Origin: Archaeoglobus sp.
GTDB lineage: Archaea; Halobacteriota; Archaeoglobi; Archaeoglobales; Archaeoglobaceae
Length of the DNA: 52,972 nt
Direction of reading: 5' to 3'
NCBI GenBank assembly: GCA_017656505.1
Contig: JACDNU010000013.1
Span: forward strand, 1 to 52,972
The notes beneath the pieces are model-generated. The model was not told the DNA's origin. It worked only from the letters and a program-made list of their open reading frames with translations, and ran no database searches. The position numbers were made by a program, and so were the translations under genes. Positions within the stretch are counted from its first letter, which is position 1, and every line of letters starts with the position of its first letter. Below are positions 1 through 8,356 of the stretch, piece after piece.

Positions 1-2
1 AG

Positions 3-38
3 GAGAAGAAGGTGTTGCAGAGGTTAGCTGAGAGCTAG
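3..38 (+). CDS. C-terminal tail of an upstream gene (partial)
   Basis: The first bases read as a short open frame from position 3 that ends in TAG at 36-38. The residues (EKKVLQRLAES) are charged and helical, as expected for a protein C-terminus. Only 11 codons are visible, so neither product nor reality can be decided. The opposite strand shows nothing better here. Confidence 0.3.
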   Translation, partial: EKKVLQRLAES

Positions 39-337
39 TTTGGTAAGGACCCTAATTTATGTTGATAGATATCCATACTCTAAGGTACAGGTGTACTGTT
101 ATATGTAATCTAGATTTCAATTGAATTGAATTTCTAAGGGTTGCGAAAATACTAGATTTGTAGCTCAAATGAATTCAACTATGAGAAAAATTGCACTAAA
201 AATCCGCTTTGTCAATCCCTAAATCCCTATTTCTTTGCTGAGATTCCTACAAATTCTTACGAACTCAAAAGCCTCGAACGAAAATCGAATGAAAAAATTA
301 TATATTATTTTGACTTATCAAAAAATGGTGATGAAAA
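39..337. other. AT-rich intergenic region with promoter
   Basis: About 300 bases hold no convincing gene on either strand and no repeat array. A TATA-like stretch (about 292-310, centred on TTATATATT) lies 30-40 bases before the ATG at 338 and fits an archaeal BRE/TATA promoter for the plus-strand gene. A GGTGATG ribosome site is at 327-333. Confidence 0.5.
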
Positions 338-655
338 ATGGACACAAGAGAACTGGGCCTTTCAGCCCTGATGGTTTTCTCTGCTGTTATGCTAACGTAT
401 AAATGGCTCTCACTCTACAACAAAGCAGATCCAGGAGTTATTTTCTTTGCCTTTCTGCTGACTCTTGCATTGGGGGGACTTTTCATAAGCATGGAGATGC
501 GAATGAGGAGGGTTATGGAAGAATTCGAGAACACGAAGAGGGTTATTGCCGTAAACGCCGACGATCTCGAAGTGAGGTTTGAAGGAATTCTGCAGGCAAA
601 TCTTAAGCAGTTCGACGAAAGGCTTGAGAGCATTGAAAGGAGGCTTTACCGCTAA
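338..655 (+). CDS. Small membrane protein with cytoplasmic coiled coil, unknown function
   Basis: The product has 105 residues. The sequence shows two hydrophobic segments (about residues 6-24 and 33-51), followed by a charged helical tail rich in Glu, Arg and Leu (residues 54-105) that looks like a coiled coil. A GGTGATG ribosome site lies 4 bases before the ATG, which supports this start. I do not recognise the family. It stands directly upstream of the flap endonuclease gene but is separated by a likely new promoter (AAAATTTAAT at about 668), so co-transcription is doubtful. Confidence 0.7.
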   Translation: MDTRELGLSALMVFSAVMLTYKWLSLYNKADPGVIFFAFLLTLALGGLFISMEMRMRRVMEEFENTKRVIAVNADDLEVRFEGILQANLKQFDERLESIERRLYR

Positions 656-698
656 CACCTTAAGGCAAAAAATTTAATCACATTAGCCAACTCTTTTT

Positions 699-1712
699 AT
701 GGGCTCAGACATAGGAGACCTCTTCGAGAAGGAGAGTGTCAATCTAAACTTCTTCTCCGGGGCGAAAATCTCGATCGATGCTTTTAATACGATCTATCAG
801 TTTCTTTCAATAATAAGACAGCCCGATGGAACTCCTTTGAAGGATTCAGCCGGCAGGATAACCTCTCACCTCTCAGGATTGCTCTATCGCATATCAAATA
901 TGGTTGAGGTTGGTATAAAGCCGGTCTTCGTTTTTGACGGAGAGCCTCCTGATTTCAAGCGGAAAGAAATTGAGGAGAGAATAGATCGAAAGCTGGAAAT
1001 GGAAGAAAAACTTATTGCTGCGAAAGAGCGGGGAGAGAAAGACCTGAAGAAGTACGCCCAGGCGACGGCAAGAATAGATGAATACATCGTTGAATCGTCG
1101 AAGGAGTTGCTGGAATACATGGGTATTCCGATAGTTCAGGCACCATCAGAAGGAGAGGCCCAAGCAGCTTACATGACTTTGAAAGGCGACACCGAATACA
1201 CCTGCAGCCAAGACTACGATTCATTGCTATTTGGAAGCCCAAAGCTCGGAAGGAATCTCGCAATAACTGGAAAGAGAAAGCTTCCGGGCAGAAACGTTTA
1301 CATCGATGTGAAGCCCGAGGTAATCGATCTCAACAGAAATCTCAAGAGGATTGAAATAACAAGGGAGCAGCTCGTTGACATAGCGATTCTAGTTGGAACC
1401 GATTATAACGAGGGAATAAAAGGGATAGGGGTTAAAAAAGCTTACAATTTGATAAAAAAGCATGGTGATGTAAAAGAAGCGTTGAAAGCCATCAATGCTG
1501 AAATAGAAAATCTGGATGAAATAAGAGAATTTTTCCTCAATCCACCGGTAACAGATGAATATTCGATTAAATTCTCCAAGCCAGACTCGGATAAAATCAT
1601 GGAATTTCTCTGCGAGGAACATGATTTTAGCAGGGATAGGGTTGAGAAAGCAGTTGAAAAGCTCCAGAAGGGCTTAGAAGCGAGCCAACTCACGCTTGAA
1701 AAGTGGTTCTAA
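699..1712 (+). CDS. fen: Flap endonuclease 1
   Basis: FEN1 is the structure-specific nuclease that removes 5' flaps during Okazaki-fragment maturation and repair. The length (337 aa) is typical for archaea. The N domain carries the metal-binding acids in SIDAFN and VFDGEPP, and the I domain carries EGEAQA, QDYDSLLFG and GTDYNEG. The last ten residues form a PCNA-interacting box (SQLTLEKWF, with Q, L, W and F in register), so the enzyme should dock on the sliding clamp. The message is probably leaderless: the ATG follows an AT-rich box by about 30 bases and no ribosome site is visible. moaB and orc1/cdc6 follow on the same strand. Confidence 0.97.
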   Translation: MGSDIGDLFEKESVNLNFFSGAKISIDAFNTIYQFLSIIRQPDGTPLKDSAGRITSHLSGLLYRISNMVEVGIKPVFVFDGEPPDFKRKEIEERIDRKLEMEEKLIAAKERGEKDLKKYAQATARIDEYIVESSKELLEYMGIPIVQAPSEGEAQAAYMTLKGDTEYTCSQDYDSLLFGSPKLGRNLAITGKRKLPGRNVYIDVKPEVIDLNRNLKRIEITREQLVDIAILVGTDYNEGIKGIGVKKAYNLIKKHGDVKEALKAINAEIENLDEIREFFLNPPVTDEYSIKFSKPDSDKIMEFLCEEHDFSRDRVEKAVEKLQKGLEASQLTLEKWF

Positions 1713-1745
1713 TGTCGATAGCTCTAAAGGTGTGAAGGTGGGAGA

Positions 1746-2267
1746 GTGAGACATGAGCATGAGGCTGAGATAGAGGTTAGAGCTGGAGTTATTACAGTCT
1801 CCACTTCAAGATACCAAAAGTATGGGGGTGCGAGGGGATTGGAAAAACTGGAAGAAATCGATGACCCTTCTGGCAACGAGATAGCGAGAAACTTGGAGTG
1901 TAAGGTTGAAGAATACATCCTCGTTCCCGATGAAAGGGCTGAAATCGTTAAGGCCCTTGTGAGCATGCTTCCAAAGGTTGATGCGGTTATAATCACTGGT
2001 GGTACGGGTTTAACTCCTTTGGATGTGACGATCGAGGCAGTAGAGCCACTTTTCGAGAAGAAGATTGACGGCTTTGGGGAGATCTTCAGGTATCTGAGCT
2101 TTAAGGAGGTCGGAACGGCAGCCATTCTTTCGAGAGCTACTGCTGGGATAATAAAAGGAAGGGCTGTTTTTTGCCTGCCAGGCTCGAAAAAGGCTGTTAG
2201 ACTTGCTGTAAATCTTATAAACGATTCTTTGAAGCATATAATCTCCCATGCGAGGGGATTGAGATGA
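1746..2267 (+). CDS. moaB: Molybdopterin adenylyltransferase-family protein MoaB
   Basis: The 173-residue product belongs to the MoaB/MogA fold that adenylylates molybdopterin for Mo/W insertion. Visible signatures are the N-terminal strand GVITVSTSR and the pterin-binding loop TGGTGLTPLDVT (about residues 79-90). The GTG at 1746 is the first start after an in-frame stop and has an AGGTGGG site just upstream. In this organism the pterin cofactor would serve tungsten enzymes such as the aldehyde oxidoreductase at 43-44.8 kb (inference). The stop overlaps the ATG of the Cdc6 gene by 4 bases, so the two are translationally coupled. Confidence 0.92.
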   Translation: MRHEHEAEIEVRAGVITVSTSRYQKYGGARGLEKLEEIDDPSGNEIARNLECKVEEYILVPDERAEIVKALVSMLPKVDAVIITGGTGLTPLDVTIEAVEPLFEKKIDGFGEIFRYLSFKEVGTAAILSRATAGIIKGRAVFCLPGSKKAVRLAVNLINDSLKHIISHARGLR

Positions 2268-3373
2268 AATACCTTTCATGGGATGAAACGCTTTTTCGAG
2301 ATGCAGAGGTCTTTGATCCTGAGTACCTGCCGGATGAGTTAATTTTTCGAGATCAGCAGCTTGAGAGGATTTCTTCCAACCTTAAACCAGCGTTGCATAA
2401 TTCTCGCCCTATCAATATGCTTTGCCTAGGCCCTCCTGGAACTGGAAAAACCTCTTGTGTAAAGCTAATTTTCAAAGAAATCGCTGAAAAAGTTGAAAGC
2501 ATAATTCCCGTTTACGTGAACTGTCAGCTTGTAAGCTCAAACCATGGTATTTTCGCGAGAATTTTTGAGAAGGTTTACGGCTATCCCCTCCCCTCTTACG
2601 GCATTCCCTTTCCAAAGCTCTATGCTTCAATCCTGAAAAAGCTTGTCGAGAAGGAAAAGGTTTTGATTGTTGCTTTGGATGATATAAATCTTCTTTTTGA
2701 CGACAAAGTGATGAATGAGGCTATCTATGCTATCCTCAAGGCCCATGAGGATGTTGAAAAGGTTAAAACTGGTGTCATCGCTATAGGAACGGATTTAAAA
2801 TTCGCAGCCAAGCTTGACAGCAGAGTAGGTTCAATATTTCACCCTGACGAAATTTACTTTCCTCCTTACGGTGTTTATGAGCTCTTTGAGATTCTTAAGC
2901 AGAGATGTGAGATCGGATTCTACAAAGGAGCGATAGAGGATGATGTCATCGAAAAGGTTGCGGAGCTAACCTTCGAAGCTGGGGACATCAGGGTGGGTCT
3001 CTACACCCTCAAGATGGCTGGAGTCGAGGCAGAGAGACGGGGATCAAGAAAAATTGAAATTGAAGACGTTTTGAAAGTTTTTGAAGGAAGCAGAAAGGTT
3101 TTTTTGAGGAAGTGCGTAGCTATGCTGGATGAAACTGAAAAAGAGCTTTTAAAGCTAATCTATTCATCAGAAGAACTTACTACCGGAGAGCTTTTTGAAA
3201 AATTTAAGGAGAAAAGGAAACTCAGCTATACGAAGTTCTACAATCTATTAACGAAGCTTGAAAATTTGCGAGCAATCGATCTCGTTTTCAAGAACTTGAA
3301 AAAGGGGAGGACAAGGGTTGTAATGAAAAGGTTCGAGGATAATGTGATTCTGGATGCCTTAAGGGAGGCTTAG
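2264..3373 (+). CDS. cdc6: Orc1/Cdc6 family replication initiator
   Basis: The 369-residue AAA+ ATPase binds origins and loads the MCM helicase. It shows Walker A GPPGTGKTS (about residues 56-64), Walker B IVALDDIN (about 137-144), a sensor-1-like AIGTD, and a C-terminal winged-helix region (about 290-369) for DNA binding. The family is about 370-420 aa, so this copy is complete. It overlaps moaB by ATGA. I found no clear origin recognition box array in the flanking short gaps, so the origin it serves may lie outside the window. The stop is TAG. Confidence 0.93.
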   Translation: MKYLSWDETLFRDAEVFDPEYLPDELIFRDQQLERISSNLKPALHNSRPINMLCLGPPGTGKTSCVKLIFKEIAEKVESIIPVYVNCQLVSSNHGIFARIFEKVYGYPLPSYGIPFPKLYASILKKLVEKEKVLIVALDDINLLFDDKVMNEAIYAILKAHEDVEKVKTGVIAIGTDLKFAAKLDSRVGSIFHPDEIYFPPYGVYELFEILKQRCEIGFYKGAIEDDVIEKVAELTFEAGDIRVGLYTLKMAGVEAERRGSRKIEIEDVLKVFEGSRKVFLRKCVAMLDETEKELLKLIYSSEELTTGELFEKFKEKRKLSYTKFYNLLTKLENLRAIDLVFKNLKKGRTRVVMKRFEDNVILDALREA

Positions 3374-3453
3374 GTTTAAGGCAGGTTTAAGGAGGGGTAG
3401 TTGAAGATTTGAAGGTGGGTTAGAGTAACAGGCTAAAGTAAAGGTGAAGTCGT

Positions 3454-3972
3454 ATGGAGTCAAGAGCATTAATTTTCGGGAGGTTTCAACCATTCCATCT
3501 CGGTCATCTGAAGGTTGTTGAATGGGCTTTGGATGATTTTGACGAGCTTGTAATTTTAATAGGGATGGCTGATGAAAGCCATACTCTCAGAAATCCTTTT
3601 ACAGCTGGAGAGAGGATATGGATGATCAGGGAAGCCCTTAAAAGCGAAGGAGTTGACCTTTCCCGGATCATAACAGCCACTGCACCCACAATGAACATTT
3701 ACGTTGGAAACGCCTACTATATCATCAAGCTTGTGCCCGAGATCAAGACTTTGATAACGAGAAACCCGGTTATAGGTCAGGTTTTCCGGGGAGCTGGAGT
3801 TGAGGTTGTTGAGCCACCAACGTTTAACAGAGAAATCTACAGGGGGAAGGTTATTAGGGAAAGGATTCTGAAGGGTGAGGAGTGGGAAAACCTTGTGCCA
3901 AAAAGGGTTGCAGAGATAATAAACAAAATTGGGGGTGTGGAAAGAATAAGGGTCGCCGGATGCAGGGATTAA
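3454..3972 (+). CDS. nadM: Nicotinamide-nucleotide adenylyltransferase, archaeal type
   Basis: NadM joins NMN or nicotinate mononucleotide with ATP to make NAD(H) precursors. The 172-residue length is that of the archaeal family. The N-terminal nucleotidyltransferase signature FGRFQPFHLGH is intact, including the HxGH element. Near the C-terminus, a basic stretch around IYRGKVIRERI occupies the place of the family's ISSTxxR-like motif. The ATG has a weak AGGTGA site 8 bases upstream. It stands alone, 80 bases after cdc6, and converges on the minus-strand MidA-like gene. Confidence 0.95.
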   Translation: MESRALIFGRFQPFHLGHLKVVEWALDDFDELVILIGMADESHTLRNPFTAGERIWMIREALKSEGVDLSRIITATAPTMNIYVGNAYYIIKLVPEIKTLITRNPVIGQVFRGAGVEVVEPPTFNREIYRGKVIRERILKGEEWENLVPKRVAEIINKIGGVERIRVAGCRD

Positions 3973-4014
3973 AGTTTGCTAAAGAAGCGGGTTTGTAAAC
4001 TTGAAGCTTAAATC

Positions 4015-5124
4015 CTAGCCTTCGGGCAGTATTTCTACCTCACCTTCGTAGGGGAGGTTGTATCTTTCCCAGAAACTGAAGTTGGGAACGTGCTTTAGAG
4101 ATTTGAGTACCGGATTCCTCAGTCCTTTTTGCTGAATCAGTATTTTAACACTTCCCAGCTTAGAATGTCTGTACTTCGATCCAGAAATTTTCTCAAGTTC
4201 AGGCGAGAATTCATCAACAGCTCCTATGGTGCTCTTCAGTAGATGTATATGGTTTGTAAGACCAGTAACCTTCAAACCAACATCCTCTCCGAATTCTACT
4301 AAAGCAGAAAGGTTAACACTTGCCCTTATCACAAGCCTACCGGGATTCAGAAATGGGTTGTGGGTGTGGATGGTTTCATTGTAACAGGTTACGGTGCCAG
4401 AAGATCGCTCTGCCTCAACCATTTCAGATGGATCCAAAAGGTAGTCTGATGTAACAATAAATCCGGAGGAAAGCTTGTTTGCCATGCTTCTAATCATACG
4501 AATAGCTTCTAAACAGACTTCAATCCTTTGTCTAGGATCCTCCACACTCTCTAAATATTCTCTCATCTCCTTGCCTGAATCCTCCTTCAAATCCATTAGA
4601 ATTTCGCTAAAGTTTTTGCCATCGTAGGTAACATAAACCTCTTTGAACTCCTCTTTGATTACTATGTGGAAAGGAAGCATGCTGAAGAGCTTGTTCGTGA
4701 TCATAACCCCCTTCGCGTCTGATATTTCGGACTCGTCAATTAGCTGAACATTTTCTGGAATGTTTTCTGGAATGCTATCTGGGCTATCTACATTATCTAT
4801 GGCATCTTCCCAGCTAAAGTGTCTGTGATTAACAAGGAAGTACTTCACATTTGGCAGGAAATTGGCCAACCTCTTAACAACTTCCAGATGCGAGACACCA
4901 AAATCATAAATCGAACCCCCCTCGCAGACCTCGAGCATTTCTTTAGCGGCAATAGCAAGGGATTTAGAAAGAATATCGAGAAATCTACTTGAGAAATTGA
5001 ATTCGGTGAATTCAGCAATCCGTTTTGCCGAGCACAGCTCAACGTATTCTTTAAAAGAGATGGGGCCTTTCTGCAATCTATCTATCAGATCACTTATCCC
5101 CTGGATATCTGGACTATTTTCCAT
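4015..5124 (-). CDS. MidA/NDUFAF7 (DUF185)-related protein, SAM site degenerate
   Basis: The 369-residue protein resembles the MidA/NDUFAF7 family of SAM-dependent arginine methyltransferases, which act in complex I assembly in eukaryotes. The best match is the C-terminal half: GFIVTSDYLLDP, SGTVTCYNETIHTHNPFLNPG and VNLSALVEFGEDVGLKV follow the family order (DYG, GTLRxYxxH, PLxxPG, HVxFxxL). The N-terminus (SFKEYVELC) also fits. However, the SAM-binding loop reads IYDFGVSHLE instead of the usual E-x-GxGxG, and the following acidic position is YFLVNHRH. The protein may bind a partner rather than methylate. It lies 10 bases after a 56-residue zinc ribbon gene. Confidence 0.7.
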   Translation of the reverse strand: MENSPDIQGISDLIDRLQKGPISFKEYVELCSAKRIAEFTEFNFSSRFLDILSKSLAIAAKEMLEVCEGGSIYDFGVSHLEVVKRLANFLPNVKYFLVNHRHFSWEDAIDNVDSPDSIPENIPENVQLIDESEISDAKGVMITNKLFSMLPFHIVIKEEFKEVYVTYDGKNFSEILMDLKEDSGKEMREYLESVEDPRQRIEVCLEAIRMIRSMANKLSSGFIVTSDYLLDPSEMVEAERSSGTVTCYNETIHTHNPFLNPGRLVIRASVNLSALVEFGEDVGLKVTGLTNHIHLLKSTIGAVDEFSPELEKISGSKYRHSKLGSVKILIQQKGLRNPVLKSLKHVPNFSFWERYNLPYEGEVEILPEG

Positions 5125-5134
5125 TCCTTCACCC

Positions 5135-5305
5135 TCAGTCTTTGAAAAATAGGCCCTGCTTCTTCATCAACCTCCTCCCCCCGCAGAACGGACAGAAGAG
5201 ATTGGGAATGTGAAGGGTTCCGGAATAGCTTGTAGTTCTTTTTACAATTAAGTCGAATTCAGATCCACATCTTGCGCAATAAAGATTATCGAGCTTGTTG
5301 GCCAT
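5135..5305 (-). CDS. 56-residue zinc-ribbon protein
   Basis: This short frame begins at ATG 5305 on the minus strand and ends with TGA at 5135. It encodes 56 residues with two Cys pairs, YCARCG (residues 9-14) and FCPFCGG (about 38-44), separated by about 25 residues, the classic zinc-ribbon arrangement. A TATA-like AT-rich stretch lies upstream at about 5325-5340. The stop is only 10 bases before the ATG of the MidA-like gene, so the pair is almost certainly one operon. It is probably a small adaptor or nucleic-acid/protein binder; function unknown. Confidence 0.75.
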   Translation of the reverse strand: MANKLDNLYCARCGSEFDLIVKRTTSYSGTLHIPNLFCPFCGGRRLMKKQGLFFKD

Positions 5306-5359
5306 AATCAACCAATATCCGGAAAATATTAAAGTTTTTTTGATCCACCAGTTATAGCT

Positions 5360-6145
5360 TTAGTACTTCCAGACAGGCTCTCTTTTCTCAAGAAAAGCAG
5401 TCATACCCTCTTTTGCATCCTCTGAAGCACTATGGAGTGAAATCACTTCGGTAGCGTAATCCAGAGCCTCGAAATCGGACATGTTAATCTGTCTGTAAAA
5501 CATCCTCTTTCCAGATTCGAGGGCTTCGAGACTGTAGCTCGCAATCTTTTTCGCGAATTCGAAGGTTTCTTTTTCAAGTTCCTCTAAAGGCACAACCCTG
5601 TTCACAAGACCCCACTCATAAGCCTGCTTTGCGGTTATAAACTCTCCTGTAATTCCCATCTCGTAAGCTCTTTTCCTTCCGACCGCTCTGCTAACGAAAA
5701 CAACGGGTGTGCTGCAGAAAAGCCCTATTTTGACCCCAGGTATCGCAAATAAAGCTCCCTCCTCGGCAACCGCCAGATCGCATGCGGCGACAAGTTGGCA
5801 GCCAGCGGCGGTAGCAACTCCATGTACCTGAGCGATTACCGTCTGAGGAGCATCCCTTATCGCGTGCATAACTTCATAACATCTTTTGAAAAGCCTCTCA
5901 ACCTCAATCGGATCGTTCAAAACCTCTTTCAAATCATGCCCTGAGGAAAATACTTTTCCAGCTCCTTTGATTATTACCACCTTCGCTTTTCTCTCTTCTT
6001 TTATTTTCCACAATAGATCTCTCAATTCCGTTAGAAGATCAAAAGATAGTGCATTTCTTTTTTCGGGTCTGTTCAGGGTTATCTTTGCTATTTTTTCCTT
6101 TTCGTCTTCTTCGTAGATTATGTTTTCAAACCTTAAAGACTCCAT
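5360..6145 (-). CDS. Enoyl-CoA hydratase/isomerase family protein, ECHDC3-like
   Basis: The 261-residue crotonase-fold protein has the oxyanion-hole segments VFSSGHDLKEV (about residues 66-76) and VATAAGCQLVAACDLAVA (about 109-126). It matches the ECHDC3-like branch (SGHDLKE, LFCSTP) better than standard hydratases. The two catalytic glutamates of crotonase are not apparent: the first region reads IPGVKIGLFCSTP, without the PE and GGTQ pattern. It may therefore be an isomerase, thioesterase-like or non-hydratase member (inference). It is monocistronic, with an AT-rich promoter region at 6150-6240. Confidence 0.88.
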   Translation of the reverse strand: MESLRFENIIYEEDEKEKIAKITLNRPEKRNALSFDLLTELRDLLWKIKEERKAKVVIIKGAGKVFSSGHDLKEVLNDPIEVERLFKRCYEVMHAIRDAPQTVIAQVHGVATAAGCQLVAACDLAVAEEGALFAIPGVKIGLFCSTPVVFVSRAVGRKRAYEMGITGEFITAKQAYEWGLVNRVVPLEELEKETFEFAKKIASYSLEALESGKRMFYRQINMSDFEALDYATEVISLHSASEDAKEGMTAFLEKREPVWKY

Positions 6146-6258
6146 GTCCCCAAATGAAATTGAGCTCTTAAAAACTTAACGCTGATGAATTTACAAATTT
6201 GAAAAAAATCGTTTTTACTTCGATTAACTTATAATAGCCCTACAGCCTCAGTCTTAGT

Positions 6259-6666
6259 TTACTTTAGGCTGACTTTGAATATCACCTGAGATGCGGTTCT
6301 AAGTTTCTTTCTTACCTTTTGCATCTCATAGGGATAGATCATCATTGCATCTTTAACGAATCTGTCGAATCCAAATGCCTTCTTAAGAAACTGCTGATGG
6401 AGCTTGTCCCTTATGAAAATGACAGTCTCGCCATTAAGATAGTTCATCTCAAGCAGAATCGGGATGATGAACCTATTCCAATCCATTTCATCCACATTTT
6501 CTGCAATGAACTCAAGCTCTTTCTTCTCGATGATGTATTCGTTTCCATCCTTTGCTTTGATAGAAGGATCCTCATCTTCGAGCATATCCTTCAAAGATCT
6601 CCTCTTTGCAGGCATGTGCCTGTTCATAGCCTCAATCATCTTTGCAAGAGCTCTTGTTGACATCAT
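6259..6666 (-). CDS. UPF0216/DUF61 family protein
   Basis: The 135-residue protein fits the archaeal UPF0216 (DUF61) family. It has an N-terminal helix with MPAKRRSLKDML (about residues 18-29), then DGNEYIIEKKELEFIAENV and IIPILLEMNYL in the family order. The function of the family is unknown. The start is MM at 6666; the second Met is equally possible. It sits between the nitroreductase gene and the crotonase gene on the same strand, with gaps of about 65 and 113 bases, so the genes are probably separate units. Confidence 0.75.
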   Translation of the reverse strand: MMSTRALAKMIEAMNRHMPAKRRSLKDMLEDEDPSIKAKDGNEYIIEKKELEFIAENVDEMDWNRFIIPILLEMNYLNGETVIFIRDKLHQQFLKKAFGFDRFVKDAMMIYPYEMQKVRKKLRTASQVIFKVSLK

Positions 6667-6731
6667 AAAGCATCAAACAAACTCTTTCTTCTTCCTATTT
6701 TACACTTTTCATTTTAAAATTTCATCAGCAC

Positions 6732-7271
6732 CTACCATCTTTCCCGGTGGATAAGTTCCTCGATTGGATACCTCCTCCTTCTCTCAGGCGACTCAGCAGG
6801 CCATCCTATCGGAATTATAGCCATTGGACGGGCGTATTCTGGTATTCGGAGCAATCTTGAAATCTCACCCTCATGAAAAGCCCCAACCCAGACGCACCCC
6901 AAGCCCAAAGCGCACGCAGCAAGCAAAATGTTCTCTATCGCAGCCGTAGCATCTTGTTCAGCATAAAGCTTGCCTCTCTCACCATAAACTCTCATACTCC
7001 TTGGATAATTTGCACAAACAACCACCACAACCGGAGCTTCGGCGATAAACATCTGATTTAAGGCAGCTTTTGCTATTCTTTCCTTCTTTTTTTGATCTTT
7101 AACGATTATAAAATCTCTTGCTTGGAGATTGCCAGCAGAAGGAGCTGCATTTCCGGCTTTTAAAACCTCCATCAAATATTCTTCCGGAATCTCTCTTCTC
7201 TGAAACTTCCTTATCGAAACTCGATTGAAAATTACATCTAGGCACATTCGAAGGTCTTTTTCTGAATCCAT
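6732..7271 (-). CDS. Nitroreductase family flavoprotein
   Basis: The 179-residue protein belongs to the FMN-dependent nitroreductase family. Visible landmarks are the N-terminal FMN-binding [17 protein letters not shown] (about residues 17-33), [16 protein letters not shown] (about 46-61), the central [22 protein letters not shown] helix region (about 104-125, its end CVWVGAF) and the C-terminal [11 protein letters not shown] (about 149-159). Substrate cannot be read from sequence; members reduce quinones, nitro compounds or act in cofactor metabolism. The ATG at 7271 aligns with the normal N-terminus. Confidence 0.92.
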   Translation of the reverse strand: MDSEKDLRMCLDVIFNRVSIRKFQRREIPEEYLMEVLKAGNAAPSAGNLQARDFIIVKDQKKKERIAKAALNQMFIAEAPVVVVVCANYPRSMRVYGERGKLYAEQDATAAIENILLAACALGLGCVWVGAFHEGEISRLLRIPEYARPMAIIPIGWPAESPERRRRYPIEELIHRERW

Positions 7272-7332
7272 GAAGGAAGTCTGTTGTCCAAAAATAAAAT
7301 TTTTGGAATTGAAACGAAAGATTAGACAAAAA

Positions 7333-8151
7333 TTAGGCTATGTCTCTGGAAGTATCCAGATGCACACCCTCACCCACATCGAACTTGAAAAGATCGCTTA
7401 ACGGTGTTCTACCCCTTATTTTTGGAATTCCAAATCTCTTCACGTATCTCGAACCTGAAATTTCTATGAAAATCTCCATGATGACATCAGATAAGTCAAA
7501 AATTCTCTTTATCGTTTTTGCGTCGAGCGAATCTTTAACAACATAGATGAATGCAAGTCCTGAGTTCTCTTTTGGTAAGGTGTATAAAGTGTTTAGGAAC
7601 ATCTCCTTTAGGCGACTTTCCACTTTCAAATCAAAAAAGAAGTTGAGATTGTCGATTACAAGGTTTATTTCCTCCTCATTAAGCGTTTGAATTTCATCTA
7701 ACGCAAAATTGATCGTTTTCAAATCAACCTCATCGGGATCGTTATGGAGCTCTTTGAAGTAAAAGGAGTAAACGTCGATGAAGTTAACAAGGGTATCATC
7801 CAGATTAAGGCTGGAAAAATCCTTTTTTATTGCAAAAACCGGTCTGGTGGCATTCAGATAGTAAGTTTTTCTCTCCGTTGAAAACTGATACAAGAAAGTT
7901 TCTGGACTTGCGGCAGGATCTGCGTACACGCATACGAGAGAACCTTTCGGAAAGCCACCATCTAGATTTTTGTCAAGCAAATCGATCCCTGTGGGAAGGT
8001 TCTCATCTCTTAAAAGGGAAGGAAGCCTCTCCACTTCAGTCTCATCGCTAAAACTAGTTTTTTTAACGGTTTTAGCGGTTTTAAGTGTTTTTACCTCTTT
8101 TTTCTCACTTTCATCTCCTAAAACGTCTCTGATTGTCCAGCCCACGTTCAC
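7333..8151 (-). CDS. Inactivated RecA/KaiC-like ATPase-fold protein
   Basis: The 272-residue protein has the start of a KaiC/RadA-type core: [19 protein letters not shown] (about residues 56-74), which normally precedes the Walker A loop. That loop reads [11 protein letters not shown], lacking the GxxGxGKT lysine, so ATP hydrolysis is unlikely. The Walker B equivalent [10 protein letters not shown] (about 163-172) is partly kept. Inactivated RecA-superfamily proteins are common in euryarchaea and are thought to act in signalling. The first about 45 residues are Lys- and Ser-rich and probably disordered. Start codon is GTG without a strong ribosome site. Confidence 0.65.
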   Translation of the reverse strand: MNVGWTIRDVLGDESEKKEVKTLKTAKTVKKTSFSDETEVERLPSLLRDENLPTGIDLLDKNLDGGFPKGSLVCVYADPAASPETFLYQFSTERKTYYLNATRPVFAIKKDFSSLNLDDTLVNFIDVYSFYFKELHNDPDEVDLKTINFALDEIQTLNEEEINLVIDNLNFFFDLKVESRLKEMFLNTLYTLPKENSGLAFIYVVKDSLDAKTIKRIFDLSDVIMEIFIEISGSRYVKRFGIPKIRGRTPLSDLFKFDVGEGVHLDTSRDIA

Positions 8152-8356
8152 AACTTGAGTTTGCTGGTAGATAAAGCTTTCGTAAAATCATTATTATGGA
8201 ATATGGGTTTATGCGAGTTTATGTGAGTTTATGGCGAGTTTTGATAAGCTCCAGCAAATCGTTAGTTAGCTTCACATCCTGAACGTTTAGCTTGAACCCT
8301 CTCATTATTATTATGTGTTTTAGAAAAGGTTAACTTGAAAAAGGATAATTTGGGAC
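8152..8356. other. Divergent intergenic region with 10-base direct repeats
   Basis: This is the shared upstream region of the RecA-like gene (minus) and the beta-helix gene (plus). Between 8205 and 8241 a near-exact 10-base unit, roughly GAGTTTATGN, repeats three to four times. A 28-codon frame on the minus strand (start 8305) has no supporting features. Confidence 0.4.

Noticed and set aside
39-337. Possible CRISPR repeat or leader in the AT-rich start of the window
   Set aside because: No 25-37 base unit repeats with regular spacers; only scattered AATTC and TTGAATT words.
3374-3453. Origin repeats after cdc6
   Set aside because: Only a short AGGTTTAAGG duplication is present; no inverted origin boxes or AT-rich unwinding region.
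8222-8305. 28-codon minus-strand frame starting MRGFKLNVQDV
   Set aside because: No ribosome site, no domain signal and too short to judge.
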